Below, piece by piece: positions 17,865-26,837 of a stretch of DNA of 64,000 bases. Origin of the DNA: Allobosea sp. (GTDB lineage: Bacteria > Pseudomonadota > Alphaproteobacteria > Rhizobiales > Beijerinckiaceae); the NCBI RefSeq assembly GCF_030695125.1, contig NZ_JAUYTP010000008.1, positions 62,001 through 126,000 of the forward strand. Direction: 5' to 3'. Position numbers and translations under genes: made by a program. The notes below the pieces were generated by a model. That model was given only the letters and a program-made list of their open reading frames with translations. It did not search any database and was not told the DNA's origin. Position 1 is the first letter of the stretch. Every line of letters starts with the position of its first letter.

Positions 17865-20642
17865 ATGGCCTGCTCGTTCACGCGTATCGCCTGCTGGGCA
17901 GGGCTGGTCGCATCTGCGGCAGCCCTCTGCTTCCACGCCAGTCCGGCCCTCGCCCAGAAAGCCGAGACCGTCGCGCTTTGCAGGGCCGAGAAGACCGAGC
18001 GGGCGATCGCCGCCTGCACCACGATCATCAAGGGGCGCGGGGATCGCAAAGCGAAAGCCTCGGCTTTGCTCAGCCGCGCCCAGGCCTACTGGGCGCTCAA
18101 CCGCCTGACCGAGGCGGAGAAAGACTACAGCGAGACGATCAAGCTCGCTCCCACCGCGATGGCCCTCTATCGCGACCGCGCCCAGATCCGCTTCGGTCTG
18201 GGCAACACTGAAGGCGCGATGGCGGACTTCACCACAGCGCTCGAGATGGCGCCCTTCGACGCCGACAACTACGCCAATCGCGGCTATCTGAAGATGCTGC
18301 AGTATGACTTCGCCGGAGCGGGCGCCGATCTCCGGCAGGGCCTGTTCTGGCAGAAGGACCATCCCCGCAGCGCCTATACGCTTGGGCTGCTGCACTATTC
18401 GACCGGCCGCTATGGCGATGCCGTAGAGCAGATCGACAAGGCCCGCGCCGCCGGCTTTCGCGGCCCCGAGGCCTTCATCACCAAAGCGCGCAGCCTGTTT
18501 TATCTCGGGACCTTCGATCCCGCGATCCGCGAAGCGACGGAGGGGCTGCAGGCCTTTCCGACCCAGTCCAGCCTCACCGAAATCCGCGCCCGGGCGCGTC
18601 TGGCCCGGCGGGATCTCGAGGGGGCGCTGGCGGACGCCGAGACGGTGGTCCAGGCCGCCCCGCGCTTTGGCCGTGCCTATGCCACGCGCGCCGCGATCCG
18701 GCTGGCGATGAAGGATGTCGCCGCGGCGACCGCCGACGCCGACAAGGCGATCGAACTCGATCCGTCGCTGTTCGACGCCCATGAGCTCAAGGCCGACATC
18801 CTGCTGGCTTCGGGCAACGAAGCGGCGGCCCGCGCGGTCCTCGCGGCCTCGGCCGCGCGCACCGATGCGAAGATGGGCTACGACATCGCCTCGCGTGCTC
18901 GCCACGCCGCCCGTGTCGCGGAACTCGACAAGCCCAAACCGATCCTCGTCACCGATCTCGACGAAGCCGAGTTGAAGGCCCGTTGCGACAAGCGTGACGA
19001 TCCATTGCGTTTCCAGAGTTGCAACCGGCTGGTCGAGACCGCGACGACGCCGCAGGAGCGGGCCGAGCGGCTGATCCTGCGCTCGCGGGCGCGCCCTTTC
19101 GCCGAGCAGCTGGGCGATCTCGATCTCGCCGTCGCCGCGGCGCCGGAGCACCTCCCGGCGACGATCGCCCGCGCCTACGCGCACATGGCGACCTATCGCT
19201 ACAATTCCGATCTGAAACCCTATGAGCGGGCCTGGGCGGACGCCGACAGCGCCGTGCGTCGTGCGTCCCCCGGGGCACCGGCGTATGAGGAAGCCCTGCT
19301 GACGCGCGCGACGGCGGCTCAGGGCAAGGGCGATTACGAGGCGGCCATCGCGGACCTGACCCAGCTTGTCACGCGCGAAGGGGCGGCTCCCTTTTTTCTC
19401 GAAATGCGCGGGAAGATGCAGCTGATGGCCGGCCTCGCAGCGGCGGCGCTGGTCGACCTGCGGGAAATCCGGCGCGTGGCGCCCGAGGACCGCCGCCGGT
19501 TTCTCGATGACGATCTGTTCGTCATCGCCCTCATCGAGACCGACAACACCGATGAAGCGCTGGCCGCCCTCGATGCCCGGCCGCAGGAGGGCCATCTCGG
19601 CAACGAGATGACGCGTCAGGCGCTGCGCGCGCGGGCCCTCCTCGCGCGTGGCGAAGCGGCTGCGGCACGCGAGGTCGCTTCGGCCGCCCTCACCACCAAT
19701 CGCGCCCACAGCGGCGCCAGCGCCGTCCGCGGGATCGCCTCCGCCCAACTGGGGAATGCCCTCGATGCGGTTGCCGACCTGACCGCCGCAATCGACGAGA
19801 CTGTCGCGATCCCTCTTAAAGCTGCGAGCATGGGCATCACGCCTGGGCACATGGCGAATCTGTTCCTGCATCGCGGGCTCGCGCGTGTTCAGCTGAACCA
19901 GAGCCGGGCCGCCCATGCCGATTTCAGCGAGGCGATCCGGCGCGCTCCCGATCGCGCACGCCCCTATGGCGAACGGGCCAGACTGTCCCTCGCCGCCGAC
20001 AATCCTGCCGCACTGACCGACATCGCGATGGCGCTGCGCATCGAGCCCAATGAGCCGCGCTGGCTGGCGCTCGCCGCGCGCATCAATCTCGCGACGGGCG
20101 ATCTGCCCGCCGCCGAGCGCTTCGCCGGCCTGGCCCTGGCGGCTCCCGCCCCGGAGCCGGGCCTGCTTGTGCTGCGCGCGAAAGCCCGGCTCGGGCTGCG
20201 CAACTTCGGCGGCGCAGCGGAGGACACGACGGCGCATCTGGCTTCGCGCGCAACGGATGCAGAGGCGCTGCTGATCCGGATCGAGGCACGGACGGGGCAG
20301 GGCGATCTGAAGGCGGCGCTGGCCGATGCGGAGGCGGCTCGCAATGTTCGCAGCGACGACGCCAGGATCCTGCTGGCGCTGGCCGAACTGAGACGCCGCA
20401 ACGGTGACGCGCCGGGCGCCATCGGCGCCTTCGAGGATGCGGCAGGGAGGCCCGACGCCGCCCTGCTCGCCAACAAGCGGCTGGGCGATGTCTATGCCGA
20501 GATCGCCTCGGACCAACTGGCGCTGGGCTATTACGCCAAGGCGCTCGAGCAGCCGGTCAGAACACCCGACGACGAGGCGCTGCGTGCCCAGGCTCGCGCC
20601 GCGCGGGACGCGCTCATCCGGAAAATGGCGGCGCCGAAATAG
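17865..20642 (+). CDS. Large exported tetratricopeptide-repeat protein
   Basis: The 925-aa product has a signal peptide (MACSFTRIACWAGLVASAAA then LCFHASPALA before QKAE) and then tetratricopeptide repeats almost end to end, e.g. LYRDRAQIRFGLGNTEGAMA, AYATRAAIRLAMKDVAAATA and PYGERARLSLAADNPAALTD. It is therefore probably a periplasmic scaffold; no catalytic domain is visible. The start at 17865 has GGGAGG five bases before it, and two upstream in-frame starts would destroy the signal peptide. A small Cys pair (CRAEK...ACTT) follows the cleavage site. It stands alone between dinB-like and M20 peptidase genes. Confidence 0.85.
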   Translation: MACSFTRIACWAGLVASAAALCFHASPALAQKAETVALCRAEKTERAIAACTTIIKGRGDRKAKASALLSRAQAYWALNRLTEAEKDYSETIKLAPTAMALYRDRAQIRFGLGNTEGAMADFTTALEMAPFDADNYANRGYLKMLQYDFAGAGADLRQGLFWQKDHPRSAYTLGLLHYSTGRYGDAVEQIDKARAAGFRGPEAFITKARSLFYLGTFDPAIREATEGLQAFPTQSSLTEIRARARLARRDLEGALADAETVVQAAPRFGRAYATRAAIRLAMKDVAAATADADKAIELDPSLFDAHELKADILLASGNEAAARAVLAASAARTDAKMGYDIASRARHAARVAELDKPKPILVTDLDEAELKARCDKRDDPLRFQSCNRLVETATTPQERAERLILRSRARPFAEQLGDLDLAVAAAPEHLPATIARAYAHMATYRYNSDLKPYERAWADADSAVRRASPGAPAYEEALLTRATAAQGKGDYEAAIADLTQLVTREGAAPFFLEMRGKMQLMAGLAAAALVDLREIRRVAPEDRRRFLDDDLFVIALIETDNTDEALAALDARPQEGHLGNEMTRQALRARALLARGEAAAAREVASAALTTNRAHSGASAVRGIASAQLGNALDAVADLTAAIDETVAIPLKAASMGITPGHMANLFLHRGLARVQLNQSRAAHADFSEAIRRAPDRARPYGERARLSLAADNPAALTDIAMALRIEPNEPRWLALAARINLATGDLPAAERFAGLALAAPAPEPGLLVLRAKARLGLRNFGGAAEDTTAHLASRATDAEALLIRIEARTGQGDLKAALADAEAARNVRSDDARILLALAELRRRNGDAPGAIGAFEDAAGRPDAALLANKRLGDVYAEIASDQLALGYYAKALEQPVRTPDDEALRAQARAARDALIRKMAAPK

Positions 20643-20749
20643 GCGCTCCGCGCTTTTTGCGCAGCCCCGCTGGCAGCGATGCGCTTCCGATCTGCTGGCA
20701 CGTTGTCTAAGGTCCAGACTAGTCCCGTCCGGAACCATGAGAACGAGCG

Positions 20750-21958
20750 ATGAGCGCGATGACGCCCGAGGAAGCCAAGGTCACAGCGTGGCTCGCCGAC
20801 CGCAAGGACGCGATGGTCGCGCTCCTGCGCGAGATGGTCGATACCGATTCCGGCTCCTACGACAAGGAGGGCGTCGATCGCGCCGGTCAGGTGCTCGCCC
20901 GCTTCCATGAGCGCAACGGACTCGAGGTCGAGATCATTCCCGATAGCCGCTATGGTGATGCGGTGAAGGCGCGCCTGCCCAACCCCACCGCCAACGACCA
21001 GCGCCCCGTGCTGCTGCTCGGCCATCGCGACACCGTCTTCCCCAAGGGCGAGCCGACGCGACGGCCGTTCTCGATCAAGGACGGCCGGGCCTATGGGCCG
21101 GGCGTCGCGGACATGAAGGCGGGCCTCGTCATCGAGGCGTTCGTCGCCGCGGCCTTCGCCGAATGCGGCGGCCTCTCCGCACCGCTGACGATGCTGACGA
21201 CGAGCGACGAGGAGATCGGCTCGCCCTCCTCGCGCCCGGTGATCGAGGCGGCGGCGCGCGAATCGCGCTGCGTCTTCAACGCCGAGCCCAGCCGCCTGCC
21301 GGTCGGCAGCGATTTCGCCCGCGACCGGCGTCAGTCGGTCACCAGCGGCCGCAAGGGCGGCGTCTTCATGCGCGCCGAGTTCACCGGCAAGCCCGCCCAT
21401 TCCGGCGCGAATTACGAGAAGGGCGCCTCGGCCATCGTCGATCTCGGCCACAAGATCCCCAAGCTCCAGGGCCTCACCGATCTGGAGAAGGGCATCACGG
21501 TCAATGTCGGGCTGATCGGCGGCGGCCAGACCGTCAACACGGTCGCGCCCCATGCCTGGTGCGAGATCGACCTGCGCTACGTTACGGCTGCCCAGCGCAG
21601 CGCGATGGTGGATGCCATCCGCAGCATCGTCGAGATGCCGGTCGTGCCGGGCACGGGCGCCGTGCTCTCGATCAAGGGCGAGTTCCTGCCGCTGGAAGGC
21701 ACGTCTGAATCTCAGAAGCTGTTCGAGACCTATCGTGAGGCGTCCGCCGGCTTCGGCATCGCGACGATCGCCGAGTTCACCGGCGGCTGCGCCGATTCAG
21801 GCTTCACCGCGGCGCAGGGTTGCCCGACGCTCTGCAGCGTGGGCCCCATCGGCGGCATGGCCCATACGCCGGACGAATTCCTCGAGGTCGAGAGCATCGT
21901 GCCGGCCGCGCAGGTGCTGGCGCTGTCGGTGATGCGCGCGGCGAAGCTGATGGAGTGA
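20750..21958 (+). CDS. M20-family metallopeptidase (glutamate carboxypeptidase-like)
   Basis: The 402-aa hydrolase carries the M20 di-zinc set: GHRDTVF (His and catalytic Asp), VADMKAG (bridging Asp), TSDEEIGS (catalytic and metal Glu), FNAEPSR (metal Glu) and GGMAHTPDEF near the C-terminus (metal His). The pattern is closest to CPG2/ArgE-like carboxypeptidases that remove glutamate or acyl groups. No signal peptide is visible. It is monocistronic and ends at palindromic element 3, beyond which the GH15 gene runs convergently. Confidence 0.88.
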   Translation: MSAMTPEEAKVTAWLADRKDAMVALLREMVDTDSGSYDKEGVDRAGQVLARFHERNGLEVEIIPDSRYGDAVKARLPNPTANDQRPVLLLGHRDTVFPKGEPTRRPFSIKDGRAYGPGVADMKAGLVIEAFVAAAFAECGGLSAPLTMLTTSDEEIGSPSSRPVIEAAARESRCVFNAEPSRLPVGSDFARDRRQSVTSGRKGGVFMRAEFTGKPAHSGANYEKGASAIVDLGHKIPKLQGLTDLEKGITVNVGLIGGGQTVNTVAPHAWCEIDLRYVTAAQRSAMVDAIRSIVEMPVVPGTGAVLSIKGEFLPLEGTSESQKLFETYREASAGFGIATIAEFTGGCADSGFTAAQGCPTLCSVGPIGGMAHTPDEFLEVESIVPAAQVLALSVMRAAKLME

Positions 21959-21971
21959 GGCCGCCCGAAAC

Positions 21972-22061
21972 GTCATGCTCGGGCGACGCAAAGCGGCGAC
22001 CCGAGCATCTCCGGCCGGAGGACTTATTTCAGGAGATGGTCGGGTCAAGCCCGACCATGAC
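21972..22061. repeat. Palindromic intergenic element 3 (hybrid)
   Basis: A 90-bp element occupies the tail-to-tail gap between the M20 peptidase and GH15 genes. The left half is GTCATGCTCGGG...CCCGAGCATCTCCGG and the right half, on the other strand, is the GTCATGGTCGGGCTTGACCC hairpin of elements 1 and 2. Its position between converging genes could let it act as a bidirectional terminator, though no T tract is present. Confidence 0.85.
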
Positions 22062-22072
22062 GCTACCCCTGT

Positions 22073-23917
22073 TCAGAATGCCTCTTCCCAGTTGCGGCTC
22101 AGCCGCATCGCCGAGTTGATCAGGCCGACATGGGAGTAGGTCTGGGGAAAGTTGCCCCAGAGTTCGCCGGTCTCCAGATCGGCGTCCTCCGACAGCAGGC
22201 CGAAGCTGTTGCGGCGCTTCAGGATTCGGCCAAACAGCGCCTTGGCTTCCTCTGTCTTGCCGATGGCATGCAGCGCATCGACATACCAGAAGGCGCAGAT
22301 CAGGAAGCCGGTGTGCATGTAGCCGAAATCGTCCTGTGTCGCGTAGCGCAGCAGCAGGTCGCCGCGCGTCAGATCGCGGCCGATCGCCTCGACGGTCGCG
22401 ACGAACCGCGGATCGTCGGCTTTGAGAAAACCGAGTTCTGAAAACAGCAGCAGCGTGGCGTCGAGTTCGGCTCCATCGAAGGTCGAGACAAGATGGCCCT
22501 TCTGCGGGTTCCAGATCCGCTCCAGGATGACGGCCTTGAGCCGCTTCGCCTCGCGTTTCCAATAGTCCTTGCGGTCGGCCAGTCCGAGCGTTCCGGCGAT
22601 CCGGGCCAGCCGGTCGCATGCCGCCCAGCACATCACGCTGGAGAAGGAATGCACTGCCTCCTTCTCGCGCAGCTCCCAGGGGCCGGCGTCGGGCTTGTCG
22701 AAATAGGCGATGGCGAGTTCGCCCATCCGCTCGAGCTGGCCGAACAGGGCCTCCTTGCCCGGGCGGATCAGGCGCTGGTCGAAAAAGGCATGCGTCGCCG
22801 CTAGGACCACGGCGCCATAGCCGTCATTCTGGATCTGCGTCGCCGCGCCATTCCCGAACCGCACCGGCTGATGACCGCGATAGCCCGCCAGCTTGGGCGC
22901 TTCGAACTCGTCGAGCACGCCGCCGCGCGTGATCGGATAGAGTGGCGGCAGGTGCTGGGCGCCGCTTTCGGTGAAGCTGTCGACGATATTGGTGATGAAA
23001 CCGAGATAATCCTCCATCGTCCGCGTCGTGCCGAGACGATTGAGGGCATGGACGACGAAATAGGCGTCGCGCAGCCAGCAGAAACGATAATCCCAGTTGC
23101 GCTGCGTTCCCGGCGCCTCGGGAATCGACGTGGTCAGCGCGGCGACGATCGCGCCCGTCTCTTCGAAGGCGCACATCTTCAGGGTGATCGCGGCGCGGAT
23201 GACCTCGCGCTGATATTCGAAGGGCAGCGACAGCGAGCGCACCCAGTCGCGCCAGTAATCGGTTGTCTTGTCGAGGAACTCGCGCGACGTTTCCTCGATC
23301 TCCGCGCGCAGCGCCTCGTCGGAACCGACGAAGAACGAGAAGGGCCGGTCGACCGCGAAGGGCACGCCATCGACGACATAGGAGATCGGCGCATCCGTGG
23401 TCAGCCGGATCGTTTGGTCGGCGCCGACGAAGCGGACATGGTTGGAGCCGCGTGTGATGTCCGCTGGCTCTTCACCGAGCCCGAGGCAGGGTTTGACGAC
23501 GGTGCGAATGCGCGGCCGGCCGGAAATCCGGCGCACGCGACGCACCAGCTGGGGCGGCCGGAAGAAGCGTTCGAACCGGACGAAGCGGGGCGCAAAATCG
23601 AGAATCTCGATGGCGTTGCCGTGATCGTCGGACAGCACCGAGGACAGGATCGCGGTGTTGTCGAGGTAGGACTGCTCGCAGCGCGTCATGCCGACGAGTT
23701 CGATCGCGAAGACGCCCTTGCTCGGCATCGCATCGCCGTCGCCGGGCTGGTTGTCGATCAGCGCACAAAACACGGGGTCGCGGTCGAAGCGCGGGAAGCA
23801 ACCCCAGACGATCCGGGCGCGCCGGTCGATGAGGGCTGCGATCGAGCAATTGCCGATCACGCCGAGGTTCAGCGAGGCCGAATGCAGCCCCGCAGGCATC
23901 GTCGTCGATACTGTCAT
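22073..23917 (-). CDS. Glycoside hydrolase family 15 protein (glucoamylase/trehalase-like)
   Basis: The 614-aa protein has an N-terminal beta-sandwich (LHSASLNLGVIGNCSIAALI) and a C-terminal (alpha/alpha)6 catalytic domain with the GH15 signatures NWDYRFCWLRDA, IQNDGYGA and GELWGNFPQTYSHVGLI. Bacterial members include glucoamylases, glucodextranases and trehalases. Being coupled to otsB (start 3 bp beyond its stop, with an alternative GTG overlapping it), a role in trehalose or glucan turnover is likely. I chose the ATG at 23917, which has AGAAGG well placed. Confidence 0.88.
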   Translation of the reverse strand: MTVSTTMPAGLHSASLNLGVIGNCSIAALIDRRARIVWGCFPRFDRDPVFCALIDNQPGDGDAMPSKGVFAIELVGMTRCEQSYLDNTAILSSVLSDDHGNAIEILDFAPRFVRFERFFRPPQLVRRVRRISGRPRIRTVVKPCLGLGEEPADITRGSNHVRFVGADQTIRLTTDAPISYVVDGVPFAVDRPFSFFVGSDEALRAEIEETSREFLDKTTDYWRDWVRSLSLPFEYQREVIRAAITLKMCAFEETGAIVAALTTSIPEAPGTQRNWDYRFCWLRDAYFVVHALNRLGTTRTMEDYLGFITNIVDSFTESGAQHLPPLYPITRGGVLDEFEAPKLAGYRGHQPVRFGNGAATQIQNDGYGAVVLAATHAFFDQRLIRPGKEALFGQLERMGELAIAYFDKPDAGPWELREKEAVHSFSSVMCWAACDRLARIAGTLGLADRKDYWKREAKRLKAVILERIWNPQKGHLVSTFDGAELDATLLLFSELGFLKADDPRFVATVEAIGRDLTRGDLLLRYATQDDFGYMHTGFLICAFWYVDALHAIGKTEEAKALFGRILKRRNSFGLLSEDADLETGELWGNFPQTYSHVGLINSAMRLSRNWEEAF

Positions 23918-23919
23918 GG

Positions 23920-24714
23920 TCACCCTTCTGAGAAATCGGAGGCTGTCAGACGGCCGCGCTCGGCGGCATTCAGCAGAATGGACCGCAGCGTGGTGGGAGA
24001 GGCGATGCGACCAGCGGCTCGGGTTTCGCCATCGCCGATGCGGATCGAGAGGCCTCCGAGCGCATTGACGGCGGCAAATCCGTGTTCGTCCGTAACGTCG
24101 TCCCCGATGAAGACGGGCCGGCGTCCCGCATAGGGCGGCAACTGCATCAGCTGCGAAATGGCCGCGCCCTTGCTGGCGCTGGCGGGGACGATTTCGGCAA
24201 CCGACTTGCCCTCCTGCAGCCGGACACCCGGCCCCATCCGGGACGCCACCGCCCGCAGCAGATCGAGCGCCTCGTCCGCGAGTTGCGGGGCCAGCCGCCA
24301 GTGCATCGCGACCGAGATGTGCTTGTCCTCGACGATGATGCCGACATGGCTGTTGGCGAACCGCACCAGATCACGCAAGGCGGAGCGCATCTCGGCGGGA
24401 ACCGCGGCACGGGAATGGACGTCACCGCCAAGCCGGATTTCGGCGCCATGGAGCGCGGCCGTGTCGAACCGGTACGGATCTAGCGCCGAATCCAGGAACG
24501 AAATCGGGCGGCCAGAAACCAGGGCGAGCGCCCCGCCGAGGCTGTGGCGCAGCGTATCGAGGGCCGCGGGCAGGCGCCTGTCGACGTCAACATCCGCGGG
24601 CGACGGCGCAATCTCGACCAGCGTGCCGTCAAAATCCAGGAACAGTGCGATCTCGGCCTCGGTGGGTGCCAAGTCACTGGTCGAATTCATCATTTCTGAC
24701 GTGGTCAGTGTCAT
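23920..24714 (-). CDS. otsB: Trehalose-6-phosphate phosphatase
   Basis: The 264-aa HAD-superfamily enzyme dephosphorylates trehalose-6-phosphate to trehalose. Motifs are FLDFDGTLVEI (nucleophile Asp), SGRPISFLD, a conserved Lys in ASKGAAISQL, and FIGDDVTDEHGF. I start at the ATG at 24714 (MTLTTSEMM); a second ATG pair lies seven codons in, and longer in-frame extensions run through the shared promoter. The gene is followed immediately by the GH15 gene and is divergent from otsA. Confidence 0.92.
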   Translation of the reverse strand: MTLTTSEMMNSTSDLAPTEAEIALFLDFDGTLVEIAPSPADVDVDRRLPAALDTLRHSLGGALALVSGRPISFLDSALDPYRFDTAALHGAEIRLGGDVHSRAAVPAEMRSALRDLVRFANSHVGIIVEDKHISVAMHWRLAPQLADEALDLLRAVASRMGPGVRLQEGKSVAEIVPASASKGAAISQLMQLPPYAGRRPVFIGDDVTDEHGFAAVNALGGLSIRIGDGETRAAGRIASPTTLRSILLNAAERGRLTASDFSEG

Positions 24715-25050
24715 CACAAAAGCCCGTTCGTCTGCTGAAAGCCGCGAGAAGGGTGCAACGCTCGAACGTTGACGCTGCAGCGCGGGCGAAGCTGCGGCGC
24801 AGGCGAGGCTGCCCTTCCCACGCTCGCCGCATTTCGGCGTCACCCTCAGCGATGTCACCCATCTTCGACGCATGGTCGTGCTCGCGACACCGGGGACGGC
24901 CGCACGCCATGGAAACATTACGCTCTCGGGAGCGTTCTGTTCCTGCGTCGGTGGCGAAATTCGGGCCGCCGCGACATTCCCGCCAGGGGTGCAACCCCGG
25001 CCGGGGTGATCCGGTCAGGGCCCTATGGCCTACAGGAGGACCCAGGTGCC
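24715..25050. promoter_or_regulatory. Divergent otsB/otsA control region with EcfG-like promoters
   Basis: This 336-bp gap holds both promoters. On the plus strand GGAAA (24911-24915) and CGTT (24933-24936) are separated by 17 bp, one mismatch from the EcfG consensus GGAAC-N16/17-CGTT. On the minus strand GGAAC (24943-24939) is followed after 16 bp by CGTA (24922-24919). The two overlap almost completely. EcfG is the general stress sigma factor of alphaproteobacteria and trehalose genes are known targets in this class. Confidence 0.6.
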
Positions 25051-26616
25051 ATGCGTCTCGTTATCGTTTCGAACCGCGTCACGATCCCCGACCGCCATGA
25101 AAAGGCGGCCGCTGGTGGGTTGGCCGTCGCGTTGCGCGAGGCGCTGGAGAAGCAGGGCGGGCTCTGGTTCGGCTGGAGCGGTGCGGTCAGCGAGACGGCG
25201 GCGGCGCCACGCGTGGTTCAGCGCGGCAAGGTGACCTATGCCGTGACCGACCTGACGGAGGCCGAGCGACAATCCTACTATCTCGGTTTCTCCAACCGCG
25301 CGCTCTGGCCGCTGATGCACTACAGGCTCGGCCTGACCGAGTTTTCGCGCACCGACTATGCCGGCTATCTGGCAGTCAACCGGCACTTCGCCAAGGCGCT
25401 GATCGCGTTGCTCCAGCCCGACGACATCATCTGGATCCACGATTATCATTTGATCCCGCTCGCCGCCGAGTTGCGTCGTCGCGGCGTCACCAATCGCATC
25501 GGCTATTTCCACCACATCCCCTGGCCGCCGGCCGAGGTCTTCGGAGCGCTCCCCTTTGCCGCCACCTTGGCGAGCACGATCGCGGCCTACGACCTCGTCG
25601 GCATGCAGACGACGCTCGACGTCACCAATCTGATCGGCGGGCTCGTCGGGATGTGCGGCGCCCGCAGCGACGGCCGAAAGGTGAGGATCGGGCGCCGCGA
25701 GACCATCGTCCAGGCGTTCCCGATCGGCATTGACGTCGAATCCTTCCGCAAACTGGCGGCGGCTTCGGTCCGCTCGGCCACGACCCCGCTCAAGGCGACG
25801 CGCCAGTCGCTCGGTGAGCGCAAGCTCGTGATCGGCGTCGATCGGCTCGACTATTCCAAGGGGATCGTCCAGCGGCTGGAGGCTTTCGGTCGTTTCCTGC
25901 GCAGCCATCCCGATCAGCGCGGCCGCGTCGGCCTGCTGCAGATCGCGCCACCCTCGCGTTCGGATGTTCCCGAGTATGCCGAGCTCGACCGCCAGTCCGA
26001 CGAGGTCGCGGGCCGTCTCAACGCCGCGCTCGGCGAATTCGACTGGACCCCGATCCGTGTCGTCAAGAAGGCCTATTCCCGCAATGCGCTCGCCGGCTTC
26101 TATCGCCGGGCCCAGGTCGGGCTGGTGACCCCGATGCGGGACGGCATGAACCTCGTCGCCAAGGAATACATCGCGGCGCAGGATCCCGCCGACCCCGGCG
26201 TCCTGGTCCTGTCGCGCTTCGCAGGCGCGGCGCAGCAGATGGGCGAGGCGCTGATCGTCAACCCGTTCGACACCCATGAGGTCGCGGAGGCGATCCGCAC
26301 CGCGCTCGCCATGCCGAAGTCGGAACGCCTGCGCCGGTTCGAGCGGCTCTATGCGACGATCGACGCCACCGACATCGGCTGGTGGACCAGACGCTACCTG
26401 GACGCGCTGTCGGGCCTCGACATGACCGCGGGCGAAACCCCGGCCAGCAACGCAGAAATGTCGGGCGCGCCCCGACGGTCGTCGTCCAAAACCAGGCCAG
26501 TCGCCGAAAAGGCGCCGCCGAAGCGGCAAACCAGGGCCCCGGGCGCGAAAGTCGTGGCGAAGACGAAGCCCCGCTCCGCAAAGCCGGGTAGCCGGGTGGG
26601 GCCGGACGTCGCGTGA
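25051..26616 (+). CDS. otsA: Trehalose-6-phosphate synthase
   Basis: The 521-aa GT20 enzyme joins UDP-glucose and glucose-6-phosphate. Its core shows MRLVIVSNRV, AAAGGLAVALREAL, WIHDYHLIPLAAELR, GYFHHIPWPPAEVF, GVDRLDYSKGIVQRLE and PMRDGMNLVAKEY. The ATG at 25051 is preceded by AGGAGG. From about residue 460 it carries an extra tail of roughly 60 residues rich in Lys, Arg, Pro and Ala (e.g. KAPPKRQTRAPGAKV), absent from E. coli OtsA; it looks disordered. Regulation by an EcfG-like promoter is predicted. Confidence 0.94.
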   Translation: MRLVIVSNRVTIPDRHEKAAAGGLAVALREALEKQGGLWFGWSGAVSETAAAPRVVQRGKVTYAVTDLTEAERQSYYLGFSNRALWPLMHYRLGLTEFSRTDYAGYLAVNRHFAKALIALLQPDDIIWIHDYHLIPLAAELRRRGVTNRIGYFHHIPWPPAEVFGALPFAATLASTIAAYDLVGMQTTLDVTNLIGGLVGMCGARSDGRKVRIGRRETIVQAFPIGIDVESFRKLAAASVRSATTPLKATRQSLGERKLVIGVDRLDYSKGIVQRLEAFGRFLRSHPDQRGRVGLLQIAPPSRSDVPEYAELDRQSDEVAGRLNAALGEFDWTPIRVVKKAYSRNALAGFYRRAQVGLVTPMRDGMNLVAKEYIAAQDPADPGVLVLSRFAGAAQQMGEALIVNPFDTHEVAEAIRTALAMPKSERLRRFERLYATIDATDIGWWTRRYLDALSGLDMTAGETPASNAEMSGAPRRSSSKTRPVAEKAPPKRQTRAPGAKVVAKTKPRSAKPGSRVGPDVA

Positions 26617-26837
26617 CGGCCCGATCGCCGATCATCCCCGGTCGCGCGATGCCATGGCAAATGCAACGACCACCGCGCGGCCTTATCGGCGTGTCTTGCC
26701 GCCGGGCCTTGCCGAGTGCGGCCTCGGGTGGATAGAAGGCCTCGATTGCGGAAGCGCTTGCGACTCGGCCGTGACAGGTGTCAGGTCTGCGGTGGACGGC
26801 GGCCATGACGGGCCGGCCGGCGGGGGGCTCTAGATTC

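Noticed and set aside
17814..20738. 974-codon minus-strand open frame opposite the TPR gene
   Set aside because: The plus-strand TPR protein has a signal peptide, repeats and a ribosome-binding site; the antisense translation has none.
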